A stretch of 64,000 nucleotides of DNA from Novosphingobium capsulatum NBRC 12533 (GCF_001598375.1 NZ_BCYV01000004.1:86270-150269), one strand, 5' to 3'; counted from the stretch's first letter, positions 29,765 to 43,809 are shown. Numbers and translations are program-made. Notes: generated from the sequence alone by a model not told the origin.

Positions 29765-29794
29765 GGGTGGGCAGCCCGGCGCGGCAGCCCACCC
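29765..29794 (-). terminator. GC-rich stem-loop after the DUF2059 gene
   Basis: GGGTGGGC and GCCCACCC pair perfectly around a 14-base loop just after the stop of the DUF2059 gene. There is no T tract, so termination is only likely. Confidence 0.5.
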
Positions 29795-29802
29795 GTCGCC
29801 TC

Positions 29803-30435
29803 TCATTGCCCGGCGTGGGCAGCGGCGATCTTCTTGGCCACGTCGGGGTGCTGGGTCAGGTAGGTGGTCAGCTCTGCCTTGAGATTCTTGGCCATGCCCA
29901 TGCCCACTTCCATCCCGTCGCGGTTCATCGCGGTCATCACGGTAACCACGTCAGGATCCTGCATCAGGTCGGCCGAGCGCGAGAGATAGTGGCTACCTGC
30001 CGGCGTCTGGGCGAAGGCCAGAATGGCGCGAAGGTCTTCGTGCGAGAAATGGCGGACATAGGCGCGGGTCATGGCATCAACGAGTTCGGGCATGCGGCGC
30101 TCCATCGCCGGGCGCATCGCCGCGGGCATCGTTTCGAACATGCGCGCGAAGATCTGCTGCAAGCCGGGATCGTCCACGCCCATGATGCCGGCCATGTTGC
30201 CCTGCATGGCGCCCATCATCGTCTTGGTGACGCGCTCGACAATTGCCACCCGCTGTTCGGGCGGCAGGATAACCGCGATGATCTGGCTGGCCACTTGCAG
30301 ATCGGCAGGATCGAGCGGGCGTGCCGCCGGGGGCGGCGCCGTCTGCGCCTGCGCGGCAGCGGGCAGGGCCACGGCGCTGGCCAGCGGGGCGAGGGCCAGG
30401 GCGGCAAGGGCAACGGTTTGGCGGGCAGGCAACAT
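29803..30435 (-). CDS. exported DUF2059-type protein
   Basis: 210 aa. A signal peptide (LPARQTVALAALALAPLASAVALPAAAQA) is followed by a proline/alanine linker and a helical domain. The C-terminal half, RAYVRHFSHEDLRAILAFAQTPAGSHYLSR (about residues 135-164), is the DUF2059 signature; function unknown. Two methionine-rich stretches (MMGAMQGNMAGIMG and MEVGMGMAKN) are notable. ATG 30435 has GGGAG upstream. Confidence 0.82.
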   Translation of the reverse strand: MLPARQTVALAALALAPLASAVALPAAAQAQTAPPPAARPLDPADLQVASQIIAVILPPEQRVAIVERVTKTMMGAMQGNMAGIMGVDDPGLQQIFARMFETMPAAMRPAMERRMPELVDAMTRAYVRHFSHEDLRAILAFAQTPAGSHYLSRSADLMQDPDVVTVMTAMNRDGMEVGMGMAKNLKAELTTYLTQHPDVAKKIAAAHAGQ

Positions 30436-30563
30436 TGGCGGAAACTCCCGGAGGACAAGCCGGGCGAAAGCCGGTGTCGCGGTTCTGTTCGTTGCGCCTT
30501 GTTGCGGGCCGGTCAAGGGCGGAAAGCCCAGTGTCAAAAGGATTTATTCGGGCTGCCATAACA

Positions 30564-30593
30564 CGAAACGGGGCGGCATCGCTGCCACCCCGT
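30564..30593 (-). terminator. intrinsic terminator of the TonB receptor gene
   Basis: ACGGGG-N-GGCA-N4-TGCC-N-CCCCGT stem (one internal mismatch) with TTTCGTG on the minus strand, 26 bases after the receptor stop. Confidence 0.75.
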
Positions 30594-30619
30594 CCCGATT
30601 GTCATGCTGTGCGATGCGA

Positions 30620-32932
30620 TCAGCGGAACGAACCGCTGAACGAGACACCGATCGTGCGCGGATCGTTGTAGATCCCGGCGCGATAGTTGGAGGTGTCGAT
30701 CACGCCGACCAGGTTGCGCTTGTTCGTCAGGTTGCGGGCGAACACCGCCAACTCGTAGCGACCAAACGCGAAGCCGGCCTTGGCGCCCAGCTCGTAGTTG
30801 CCGTCAGAGGTGTATTCCACCGTCTTGTAGGGCACGTACATGGTATAGCCCTGCAGGTTGAAGTCTGCGCCGACGAACGCCTTGAAGTCGTCGTTCAGCG
30901 GCAGGTCGTACCGGCCCGACAGGTTGAGGTTGAAGCGCGGCGCGTTGGGCAGCGAATTGCCGTTGATCTGCGCAAAGTAGTTCGCGCCGACCTTGTTGAC
31001 CGGGTTGAGCACGGTTTCCGACAGCACGCCACCAGCCGAACCGGCCTGGGCAAACACGTTGGGGTCCTTGACCTCGGTGTGCAGCACGCTCACGCCAATG
31101 TCGAAGCGCAGGTTCTTCGACGGACGCAGGCCCACTTCCGCTTCGGCGCCATAGCCCACGGCCTTGTCGGCATTGAACAGCACGCCGCTGCCATTGCTGT
31201 CGTTGCCGTTCAACTGGATGTCGGTGACGGTGTAGTAGAACCCGGTGAGGTTGAACGTCAGCGCGTTATCCAGCCAGGCGCTCTTGATGCCGGCTTCCCA
31301 CGAGGTGTTCTTTTCCGAATTGGCCGTGGTGAACGGCGAATTGAACACGGCCGAGCGACCCTGGATCGTCGGGCCACGGAAGCCGCGCGCCACGCGGGCA
31401 AAGAACGACAGGTCGGAATTGGCGCGATAGAGCAGGCTGGCGTCAAAGCTCGGCTGCGTGTCCGACAGGCGCACGTTGCGCGGTGCCGTGGCCGGGAAGG
31501 TCACCACGCCGGCGGCCGTATCGGCCGTCTTGAGCAGGGTGGTGGTCTTGGTGTCGTTGGACAGGCGCGCGCCGGCGGTGAAGCGCAGCTTTTCGGTCAG
31601 GTCATAGCTGGCCTGGCCAAACACCGCCCAGCTGGTGTTGACGTTGTGCAGCAGCACCCAGTTGTTGGGGTTTGCACCCGGCGCGCCAGCGTTGAGGAAG
31701 TAGCCGCGCTGGTCGAACTCGGTGTAATCGCGCGAGTCGAAGTAGATGCCGCCGAGCTGCCACTTGAAACGGGCCGCGTCGGGGCTCGCCAGGCGCACTT
31801 CCTGGCTCCACTGGTTGAGGCTGCGCAGCACGCCGCGCGATTCGCCAAAGCCGGCGCCGCCGAAGTTGGCCGCCGCACCGCCGTCGGTGTCACCCCGGCT
31901 CGAACCGTGCGACGCTTCATAGGCCGTGATCGAGGTCAGCGTCATGCTGCCGATGTCCTGCACGGCCTTGAGCGAGACGCCCTTGGTCTTGTAGGCCTGC
32001 GGGTTGTTGCCGCCTTCGTCATAGGCCACGTTGGTCAGGTCCAGGTTCTGCGGCACGGTGTGCGTGCCCTTCTGGATCGAACCGCGGTAGAAGATCGAGG
32101 CGCTGCCGTCGTAATCGCGATAGTGGCCCGACAGGCGCAGCGACAGGGTTTCGGTCGGCTGGGCCAGCAGCTGCAGGCGCACGTCGCGCTCGTTGAATCC
32201 GCCCATGACGTTGTTGCCGGGCTTGGTGCCGTCGTCGCTGACGCCGGTGTAGGTGTTGTTGATCCAGTTGTCGCGGTGCTGGTACAGGCCCGACAGGCGG
32301 AAGCTGACGCGGCCGTCAGAAGTCAGCGGACCACCGACGCCGGCGTCGATGTTCACGCTGTTGCGGCTGCCCCAGCTGGCGCTGGCCTGGCCGGCCCAGG
32401 TTGCGGTGGGCTGGGCGGTGTCGAACTTGACGATACCGGCCGTGGTGTTGCGGCCGAACAGCGAACCCTGCGGGCCGCGCAGCACTTCCACCTGGGCGAT
32501 GTCGAACGCCGGGTTGGACTTGAGCACCACGTGCTCCATCACCACGTCGTCCTGGATCACCGACACCGGCTGCGAAGCGCCGAGGTAGAAGTCGATGTTG
32601 CCAAGGCCGCGGATGTAGAAGCGCGGGAAGATGCGGCCCGTGGTCGATTCGACGTTGAGGCTGGGCACGCGGCCAGCGAGCGAGAGCAGCGTGTCAGCGC
32701 CGGCGGCCTGAAGGTTGTGCAGCAGTTCGGGCTTCATCACGGCCACCGACACCGGCACCGACATGATGTTTTCCTGGCGGCGCTCTGCCGTCACGACGAT
32801 GGCATTGCCGGCATCGTCAGCAGCGGCGGCGGCGGGCGCAGCGGGTGCAGCATCCTGGGCAAAGGCGGCAGGTGCGATGGCCGCAAAGGCGGCCCCCGCC
32901 AGCATGGCGGAAGCGAAACGGGTGGTACGCAT
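30620..32932 (-). CDS. TonB-dependent outer-membrane receptor
   Basis: 770 aa. Signal peptide (MRTTRFASAMLAGAAFAAIAPAAFAQ), an alanine-rich linker, then AIVVTAERRQENIMSVPVSV (TonB-box/plug start), the plug with RFYIRGLGNIDFYLGASQPV and VEVLRGPQGSLFGRNTTAG, and a 22-strand barrel ending in aromatic-arginine (FSGSFR). It belongs to the large group used by sphingomonads for siderophores, sugars or aromatics; the substrate is not readable. Start ATG 32932; an upstream in-frame GTG/ATG extension lacks a signal peptide. It has its own terminator and no transport partners beside it. Confidence 0.93.
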   Translation of the reverse strand: MRTTRFASAMLAGAAFAAIAPAAFAQDAAPAAPAAAAADDAGNAIVVTAERRQENIMSVPVSVAVMKPELLHNLQAAGADTLLSLAGRVPSLNVESTTGRIFPRFYIRGLGNIDFYLGASQPVSVIQDDVVMEHVVLKSNPAFDIAQVEVLRGPQGSLFGRNTTAGIVKFDTAQPTATWAGQASASWGSRNSVNIDAGVGGPLTSDGRVSFRLSGLYQHRDNWINNTYTGVSDDGTKPGNNVMGGFNERDVRLQLLAQPTETLSLRLSGHYRDYDGSASIFYRGSIQKGTHTVPQNLDLTNVAYDEGGNNPQAYKTKGVSLKAVQDIGSMTLTSITAYEASHGSSRGDTDGGAAANFGGAGFGESRGVLRSLNQWSQEVRLASPDAARFKWQLGGIYFDSRDYTEFDQRGYFLNAGAPGANPNNWVLLHNVNTSWAVFGQASYDLTEKLRFTAGARLSNDTKTTTLLKTADTAAGVVTFPATAPRNVRLSDTQPSFDASLLYRANSDLSFFARVARGFRGPTIQGRSAVFNSPFTTANSEKNTSWEAGIKSAWLDNALTFNLTGFYYTVTDIQLNGNDSNGSGVLFNADKAVGYGAEAEVGLRPSKNLRFDIGVSVLHTEVKDPNVFAQAGSAGGVLSETVLNPVNKVGANYFAQINGNSLPNAPRFNLNLSGRYDLPLNDDFKAFVGADFNLQGYTMYVPYKTVEYTSDGNYELGAKAGFAFGRYELAVFARNLTNKRNLVGVIDTSNYRAGIYNDPRTIGVSFSGSFR

Positions 32933-33086
32933 GGAATTTCCCCTGACGGAAAGGACGCGGTCTTTGCCGCTGTTGTGTGATCCGGCCGGGCTATTAGCGT
33001 TTTGTGTCAAGCCTGTGTCAGACTAATGCAAGGGTGTGTCGGTTTCAGTTGATACTGATGCCGCATTGCAACACATCGCGACCAGA

Positions 33087-33121
33087 CGAAAAGAGGCGCC
33101 GGGCCGGAGCCGGGCGCCTCT
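33087..33121 (-). terminator. intrinsic terminator of rpoD
   Basis: AGAGGCGCC/GGCGCCTCT stem with a GC-rich loop followed on the minus strand by TTTTCGTC, 36 bases after the rpoD stop. Confidence 0.85.
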
Positions 33122-33156
33122 CTTGGCGTAGCGCGCTTGCGGCAGTGCCGCAGGGC

Positions 33157-35157
<2,001 letters not shown>

Positions 35158-35253
35158 TAACCCCGATACCACCCTTTGACGTCGTGCCGCATTGGGCCCC
35201 ATCGGTGCCCAGGCCAGGATCGCATCCGGTCTCGGGCGATCCATATGTTCCTA

Positions 35254-37119
35254 TTATAACGATGCACGAGTGCGACCCATTTGCCCCAACCTGGCCAGCA
35301 AAGCCAGCCTTCGTTGCAGCAATCGTTGTTGTTCGGCAAAGCTATCCTCGGAAAAGTCGTTTTCCAGGCGCTCTGTCGCTCGCGCCAGCGCCGATTCCAC
35401 CGCCGGAAGATCGACAATCAGCTCGATCGCTTCGGCCAGTTCGTCAAGCGCGGTGGCGCTCGTTTCCGAAAGGAAGCCGAATCGCAGGCCATCGTAATCG
35501 TCTGCCGACGGCACCTCTAGCTGCCGCTCCAGCAATATGGGGCGCAAGGCCGTGCTTTCAAGCGGCGCGCCCGATTCGGCAAAGGCCAGCAGCGCATCGA
35601 GCAGCGCGGCCATGCCGGCCTGCGCGGGGTGGACGCGCGCCAGCGCCTCGCCATGGCGGGCCAGCGCGGCGGGATGCACCACCAGCCCGGCCAGAACCGC
35701 CGCCAGCAGCGCGTCGCCTGAACCGACCTTGGCCGAGAGGCGGCTGGCCGTGGCGGCGGGCAGGGGCGGGGGTGCCGGCTTCCACGGCCCGCGGCCCTGG
35801 CGCGGCTGGAACGTGCCACCCTGGCGCGGGGTGAAGGCAGGGCGCTCGCGCCGGGTAAAGGCCAGTTCGCCAAAGCGATCCAGCAGTTCACGGCGGTAGA
35901 GCGTCTTGATATCGGGGTGGGCGATCGTGTCGCAATGGGCCAGCAGGCGCGCCTTGAGCCCGGCCTTGTCCTCCGGCGTGGTCAGCGGCGAGGCGTCACG
36001 CTCGCCTTCCCACAGCACATCGACCAGGCTGCGCGCGGTGCCGAGCAGATCGAGCATCGCCTCGCGCCCGCGTTTCTTGACCACGTCATCGGGGTCCATG
36101 CCATCGGGCAGCGTGACGATGCGCAGGCTGTGCCCAGGGCGCAGCAGGGGCAGGGCGCGCGTCACCGCCTTCATCGCCGCGCGCTGCCCGGCGGCATCGC
36201 CATCGAAACACAGCGTCGGGCATTCGGTCACGCGCCACAGCCGCTCGATCTGGTGCTCGGTCAGCGCGGTGCCCAGTGGGGCGACGGCTTCGGCAATGCC
36301 GGCGGCGGCCAGGGCGACCACGTCCATATAGCCCTCGACCACCACGATCCGGGCCGACGATCGCGCGGCCGGCGCGGCGCGGTGCAGGTTGTAGAGCGTG
36401 CGGCCCTTGTCGAACAACGGCGTATCGGGCGAATTGAGATACTTGGGGGCGTCGGTCTTTTCGGCCGCGAGGATGCGTCCGCCAAAAGCGATGATCCGCC
36501 CGCGCTGATCGGCGATCGGCAGCATCAGCCGCCCGCGAAAGCGATCGTAGGGCGTCTTGCCTTCGACCACGATCTGCAAGCCGGCCTCGATCAGCATGCT
36601 TTCGGGAAACTGGCCCAGCGCCTCTTTGAGCGCGGTGCGGCTGTCAGGGGCATAGCCAAAGCCGAATTCGCGCGCGATGCGTTCGGGAAACCCGCGCGAG
36701 GCGAGGTAGGCCCGCGCCCGCTCGGCTTCTGGCGCTTTCAGGCTGGCCACGAAAAAGTCCTGCGCCGCCTGCATCACATCGTGCAGCGACTTGGCCGCCT
36801 GCGCGCGCTGGGCGGCCTGGCGGTCCATCTCGGGCATGTCCATGCCCGCCTGCGCCGCCAGTTCCTTGACCGCCTCGATGAACGGCAGGCCTTGGTGATC
36901 GGTCATCCAGCGGATGACATCGCCATGTGCGCCGCAGCCAAAGCAGTGGTAGAAGCCCTTTTCGTCGTTGATCGTGAAGCTGGGCGTCTTCTCGTTGTGA
37001 AACGGGCAGCACGCCTTGAACTCGCGCCCGGCCTTCTGCACGCGGATCGACCGCCCGATCACGCCCGAAAGCGAGACGCGGTTGCGCAGTTCATCCAGCC
37101 ATTGCGGGGTCAGGCTCAA
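35254..37119 (-). CDS. dnaG: DNA primase
   Basis: Makes RNA primers at the replication fork. 621 aa: CHC2 zinc domain (FKACCPFHNEKTPSF...FYHCFGCGAHG, about residues 33-65), primase core with TOPRIM (RIVVVEGYMDVVALA; CFDGDAAGQRAAMKA) and a C-terminal helicase-binding domain. The proline-rich linker (PRQGGTFQPRQGRGPWKPAPPP) before it is long. The start is TTG at 37119 (SLTPQWLDEL is the family start), with the ribosome binding site provided by the palindromic repeat just upstream. Followed by rpoD, the usual dnaG-rpoD order. Confidence 0.96.
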   Translation of the reverse strand: MSLTPQWLDELRNRVSLSGVIGRSIRVQKAGREFKACCPFHNEKTPSFTINDEKGFYHCFGCGAHGDVIRWMTDHQGLPFIEAVKELAAQAGMDMPEMDRQAAQRAQAAKSLHDVMQAAQDFFVASLKAPEAERARAYLASRGFPERIAREFGFGYAPDSRTALKEALGQFPESMLIEAGLQIVVEGKTPYDRFRGRLMLPIADQRGRIIAFGGRILAAEKTDAPKYLNSPDTPLFDKGRTLYNLHRAAPAARSSARIVVVEGYMDVVALAAAGIAEAVAPLGTALTEHQIERLWRVTECPTLCFDGDAAGQRAAMKAVTRALPLLRPGHSLRIVTLPDGMDPDDVVKKRGREAMLDLLGTARSLVDVLWEGERDASPLTTPEDKAGLKARLLAHCDTIAHPDIKTLYRRELLDRFGELAFTRRERPAFTPRQGGTFQPRQGRGPWKPAPPPLPAATASRLSAKVGSGDALLAAVLAGLVVHPAALARHGEALARVHPAQAGMAALLDALLAFAESGAPLESTALRPILLERQLEVPSADDYDGLRFGFLSETSATALDELAEAIELIVDLPAVESALARATERLENDFSEDSFAEQQRLLQRRLALLARLGQMGRTRASL

Positions 37120-37120
37120 G

Positions 37121-37159
37121 CTCCCCTCCCGCTTGCGGGAGGGGCTGGGGGAGGGCGTG
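37121..37159. repeat. CTCCCC palindromic repeat, left copy of the DUF559 bracket
   Basis: Begins CTCCCCTCCCGCTTGCGGGA and continues GGGGCTGGGGGAGGGCGTG. It matches, in inverted orientation, the 39 bases at 37566-37604 at 38 positions. Contains the perfect CCCCTCCCGC/GCGGGAGGGG stem and abuts the TTG start of dnaG. Confidence 0.95.
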
Positions 37160-37164
37160 TTGCG

Positions 37165-37557
37165 TCAAAGCTCACCCTTCACTCCCAATTCCTTCAGAAC
37201 ACGGATCAATTCCAAGATTATCCCATCACGGTTGTTCATCACGTCGCCGTTCCAGAAGCGGACGACGGAGAAACCCTGGCTTTCCAGAAACGCTGTTCGC
37301 CGGGCATCATAGGCCTGCGCCGCCGCATGCGTGGCGCCGTCGATTTCGATGACCAGCCGATATTCCCGCGAAACGAAATCACAGATGTATGGCCCGATGG
37401 GGAATTGCCGATTGAACCGCACGCCCAGCACTTGGCGGCTGCGCAAGGCCTGCCACAGGTGGCGTTCCGGTTCGGTGGCATTGTTGCGCAAGTGGCGGGC
37501 GCGGGCGGTAGGGCGCTGGTCACCCTTGTCGTTCGCGCGCTGCCAAGCTTGGTCCAT
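37165..37557 (-). CDS. DUF559 domain protein (Vsr/PD-(D/E)XK-like endonuclease fold)
   Basis: 130 aa. Typical DUF559 order: ARHLRNNATEPERHLWQALRSRQVLGVRFNRQFPIGPYICDF, then the acid-rich core LVIEIDGATHAAAQAYDARRTAFLESQGFSVVRFWN. The FDFxxxxxxLxIExDGxxH pattern (here CDFVSREYRLVIEIDGATH) is a PD-(D/E)XK nuclease signature; a DNA-cutting or repair role is inferred. The gene is read in the direction of dnaG, starting at the ATG at 37557 and stopping 45 bases before the dnaG start, with only the palindromic repeat in between. Confidence 0.88.
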   Translation of the reverse strand: MDQAWQRANDKGDQRPTARARHLRNNATEPERHLWQALRSRQVLGVRFNRQFPIGPYICDFVSREYRLVIEIDGATHAAAQAYDARRTAFLESQGFSVVRFWNGDVMNNRDGIILELIRVLKELGVKGEL

Positions 37558-37565
37558 CGGGGGAA

Positions 37566-37604
37566 CATGCCCTCCCCCAGCCCCTCCCGCAAGCGGGAGG
37601 GGAG
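37566..37604. repeat. CTCCCC palindromic repeat, right copy of the DUF559 bracket
   Basis: Inverted relative to the copy at 37121-37159, from CATGCCCTCC to GGGAGGGGAG, 38 of 39 bases the same. It lies just upstream of the DUF559 start codon. Confidence 0.95.
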
Positions 37605-37651
37605 CTAAAAAGAAGTCCCTCCAGCGGGCGGCTGAAGTCTTACGCCAAAAT

Positions 37652-37689
37652 CCCCCTCCCGCCTGCGGGAGGGGTTAGGGGAGGGCCTG
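37652..37689. repeat. third, diverged CTCCCC repeat copy
   Basis: CCCCCTCCCGCCTGCGGGAG followed by GGGTTAGGGGAGGGCCTG, in the same orientation as the copy at 37121. Lies between the cassette and yqeY, 25 bases from the yqeY stop, where it may act as terminator. Confidence 0.85.
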
Positions 37690-37714
37690 TTCCAAAGAGC
37701 GGAGGGCATGTTGC

Positions 37715-38167
37715 TTACGAAAGCGCCGCCTTCACCAGGCCGCTGGCCTTGCTCATGTCGATCTGCGTGCCGTGGCGCGCTTTCAGTTCGGCCACCACGC
37801 GGCCCATGTCCTTCATGCCGGTGGCGCCAAGTTCGGCCTTGATGCCTTCGATCGCGGCCTTGACGTCGTCTTCGGAAAGCTGCGCGGGCAGGAATTCCTC
37901 GATCACGACCAGTTCGGCCTTTTCCACGTCGGCCAGTTCCTGGCGGCCGCCCTGCTCGAACAGGGTGATCGATTCGCGGCGCTGCTTGACCATCTTTTGC
38001 AGCACGTCGATCACCACGGCATCGTCGTCCGGCACCGTCTTTGCGGTGCGCAGTTCGATGTCCTTGTCCTTGAGCTTGGCCAGGATCAGGCGGACGGCGG
38101 CAAGGCGTCCCTTGTCTCCGGCTTTCATGGCAGCCACTTGCGCGGCCTTGATCGTGTCGCGGATCAT
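37715..38167 (-). CDS. GatB/YqeY domain protein
   Basis: 150 aa. MIRDTIKAAQVAAMKAGDKGRLAAVRLILAKLKDKDIE at the N-terminus and the C-terminal GATGMKDMGRVVAELKARHG (helical domain related to the tail of GatB) define the YqeY family. The link to tRNA amidotransfer is from homology; the exact role is unknown. Start ATG 38167. In many alphaproteobacteria it precedes dnaG-rpoD; here the DUF559 cassette and three repeats intervene. Divergent from carA across 162 bases. Confidence 0.92.
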   Translation of the reverse strand: MIRDTIKAAQVAAMKAGDKGRLAAVRLILAKLKDKDIELRTAKTVPDDDAVVIDVLQKMVKQRRESITLFEQGGRQELADVEKAELVVIEEFLPAQLSEDDVKAAIEGIKAELGATGMKDMGRVVAELKARHGTQIDMSKASGLVKAALS

Positions 38168-38329
38168 GTCGTGTTTTTCCTGTGGGTGTTCGGGCCGCGC
38201 AGGGCGGCGCAAAGGATTCCTCCTAGGACAAACTTTCTTGAACCGCTAGGTTGACGCTGCGGCCATAGGAGCGTAGCGGCCGGGCCTTAGCAACATCGCC
38301 AGAACCCCTGCCAACGGAGCGCCCCCATA

Positions 38330-39505
38330 ATGGCCGACCCCGCCCTTTCGCTTGCGTCCCAACCAGAAGGATCGACGGGTGTTCTCGTCCTTGCCGACGG
38401 TTCGGTCGCCTGGGGCCGAGGCTTTGGCGCCGTGGGTGAAGCCGTCGGCGAGGTGTGCTTCAACACCGCGATGACCGGCTACCAGGAAGTGATGACCGAT
38501 CCGAGCTATGCATCGCAGATCGTCACATTCACCTTCCCGCACATCGGCAATGTCGGCACCAACGCCGAAGACATGGAAAGCCATGGCGTGCCTGGCGCCG
38601 TGGGTTGCGTGGTGCGCGAAGACGTGACCGCGCCGGCCAACTTCCGCGCCCAGGGCACGTTCCAGCAGTGGATGGAGCGCCAGGGCCGCATCGGCCTGGC
38701 CGGCATCGATACCCGCGCGCTGACCCGCCGCATCCGTTTGTCGGGTGCGCCTAACGCGGTGATCGCGCATCACCCCGAAGGCCAGTTCGATCTGGAAGCC
38801 CTGCTGGAAAAGGCGCGCGCCTGGCAGGGGCTGGAAGGCCTTGACCTCGCCCGCGTGGTCAGCCGCGAGGCCCGCGAAGAATGGCAGGGTTCGGTCTGGC
38901 ATCTGGGGCAGGGCTATACCCGCCCCGAAGGCACGGGCCGCCCGCACGTGGTCGCCATGGATTTTGGCGCCAAGGACAACATCTTCCGCAACCTGGTCAA
39001 GGCCGGGGCAGACGTGACCGTGGTTCCGGCGCAGACCGGGTTTGACGAGATCATGGCGCTCAAGCCGGCGGGCGTGTTCCTGTCCAATGGCCCGGGTGAC
39101 CCGGCCGCGACCGGCGCCTATGCCGTGCCGGTAATCCAGCACCTGCTGGCGGCAGACGTGCCGATCTTCGGCATTTGCCTGGGGCACCAGATGCTCGGCC
39201 TGGCCGCCGGCGCCAAGACCACCAAGATGAACCAGGGCCACCGCGGCGCCAATCATCCGGTCAAGCGCAACGACGATGGCGTGGTCGAGATTACCTCGAT
39301 GAACCATGGCTTTGCCGTGGACAATGCGCCGGGTTCGCTGCCTGCCAACGTGATCGAAACCCACGTCTCGCTGTTCGATGGTTCCAACTGCGGGATCGCG
39401 ATCACCGGCAAGAAGGCGTTCGGCGTGCAATACCACCCCGAAGCCTCACCCGGCCCACAGGACAGCTTCTATCTGTTTGAAAAGTTCGTGAGCATGCTGG
39501 GCTAA
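38330..39505 (+). CDS. carA: carbamoyl-phosphate synthase small subunit
   Basis: Glutaminase subunit supplying ammonia to CarB for pyrimidine and arginine synthesis. 391 aa. Class I glutamine amidotransferase triad: the cysteine in VPIFGICLGHQMLGLA, and His and Glu in FGVQYHPEASPG. N-terminal CarA domain with GEVCFNTAMTGYQEVMTDPSY. Start ATG 38330. carB follows after 76 bases on the same strand. Confidence 0.97.
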   Translation: MADPALSLASQPEGSTGVLVLADGSVAWGRGFGAVGEAVGEVCFNTAMTGYQEVMTDPSYASQIVTFTFPHIGNVGTNAEDMESHGVPGAVGCVVREDVTAPANFRAQGTFQQWMERQGRIGLAGIDTRALTRRIRLSGAPNAVIAHHPEGQFDLEALLEKARAWQGLEGLDLARVVSREAREEWQGSVWHLGQGYTRPEGTGRPHVVAMDFGAKDNIFRNLVKAGADVTVVPAQTGFDEIMALKPAGVFLSNGPGDPAATGAYAVPVIQHLLAADVPIFGICLGHQMLGLAAGAKTTKMNQGHRGANHPVKRNDDGVVEITSMNHGFAVDNAPGSLPANVIETHVSLFDGSNCGIAITGKKAFGVQYHPEASPGPQDSFYLFEKFVSMLG

Positions 39506-39581
39506 TCGCCCAGCCATCGTTTCCGAACCCATTCGCCGTGCCCGGCACGGCTGACGCCAGAACAAAGACAAAGGCCCACCC

Positions 39582-42896
<3,315 letters not shown>

Positions 42897-43027
42897 TCGT
42901 CCAAGGGTTCCCCTCCCACAGCGTTGCCCATCGCGGCTGAACGTGGCCAGGCTGGTTTCCAGCCCGGCGGGGGAACGGTTTTCCCTCGAACCCATTGGGC
43001 CAGGGAATTGAAAGAGAAGGATTACGG

Positions 43028-43504
43028 ATGGCCAGTGTTGAAAAGCTGCCGATGCTCCAGGAAGGCTATGAAAAGCTGACTGCCGAGCTCAAGCTGCTGC
43101 GCGAGGAGCGTCCCCGGATCGTAGACGCCATCGAGGAAGCACGCGCCCACGGCGATCTTTCCGAAAATGCCGAATACCATGCCGCGAAGGAACGCCAGGG
43201 GCAGGTTGAAGCGACGATCGCCGATCTCGAAGACAAGATCAGCCGCGCGCACATCATCGACCCCACCACTTTGTCGGGTGACCGCATCGTGTTTGGTGCC
43301 ACGGTGACGCTGCTCGACGATGATGAAAAGCCGGTGCGCTACCAGATCGTGGGCCAGGCCGAGGCCGACGCCAAGCGTGGCCGCATCAGCTACAATTCGC
43401 CGCTCGGCCGCGCGCTGATCGGTCGCAAGGTGGACGAGGAAATCGAAGTCACGGTTCCCTCGGGCGACAAGTTCTACCTGGTGCAGAAGATCGAGTTCAT
43501 CTGA
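43028..43504 (+). CDS. greA: transcription elongation factor GreA
   Basis: Rescues backtracked RNA polymerase by stimulating transcript cleavage. 158 aa. N-terminal coiled coil with the acidic tip [20 protein letters not shown] and the C-terminal FKBP-like domain ([22 protein letters not shown]). Start ATG 43028 ([14 protein letters not shown]); a GTG/ATG further upstream is not family-like. Ends in a strong bidirectional terminator. Confidence 0.96.
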   Translation: MASVEKLPMLQEGYEKLTAELKLLREERPRIVDAIEEARAHGDLSENAEYHAAKERQGQVEATIADLEDKISRAHIIDPTTLSGDRIVFGATVTLLDDDEKPVRYQIVGQAEADAKRGRISYNSPLGRALIGRKVDEEIEVTVPSGDKFYLVQKIEFI

Positions 43505-43526
43505 ACCGATCCTGCGCAAAGCCATC

Positions 43527-43565
43527 AAAAAGCCCCCGGAAACTGCTGTTTCCGGGGGCTTTTTG
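43527..43565. terminator. bidirectional terminator of greA and the DUF4170 gene
   Basis: AAAAAGCCCCCGGAAA and TTTCCGGGGGCTTTTT form a perfect 16-bp stem with a six-base loop between two convergent genes. Confidence 0.95.
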
Positions 43566-43587
43566 CATTAGCGCGATGTCGCTGCGA

Positions 43588-43809
43588 TCAGGCGTCGCTT
43601 TGTGCCGGATCGAGCAGCTTGTGGAGGTGGACCACCACATAGCGCATTTCGGCATCGTCAACGGTGCGCTGCGCTGCCGAACGCCAGGCTTCTTCGGCCG
43701 CGGCATAATCGGCATAGACACCGACGAGATCGATGGCTTTGAGATCGACGAAATCGAGCGTCTGCGGGTCTTTCACCCGGCCGCCCATCACGAGATGGAG
43801 TTTCTGCAT
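43588..43809 (-). CDS. DUF4170 small protein
   Basis: 73 aa, the standard size. MQKLHLVMGGRVKDPQTLDFVDLKAIDLVGVYADYAAAEEAWRSAAQRTVDDAEMRYVV-type sequence (LVGVYADYAAAEEAWRSAAQ) is the DUF4170 core found throughout Alphaproteobacteria; function unknown. Start ATG 43809; the upstream open frame lacks conservation-like sequence. Confidence 0.88.
   Translation of the reverse strand: MQKLHLVMGGRVKDPQTLDFVDLKAIDLVGVYADYAAAEEAWRSAAQRTVDDAEMRYVVVHLHKLLDPAQSDA

Larger units (their letters stand above)
37121..37604 (-). mobile_element. repeat-bracketed DUF559 cassette (possible mobile unit)
   Basis: A 484-bp segment consisting of two inverted 39-bp repeats and one gene, sitting inside the otherwise conserved yqeY-dnaG-rpoD line. 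The arrangement looks like a small transposable cassette, but no transposase is present and I cannot see target-site duplications, so mobility is an inference. Confidence 0.4.

Noticed and set aside
37121..37700. CRISPR array from the repeated CTCCCC units
   Set aside because: Units are palindromic, in both orientations, irregularly spaced, with a gene between them and no cas genes; they are dispersed intergenic repeats.
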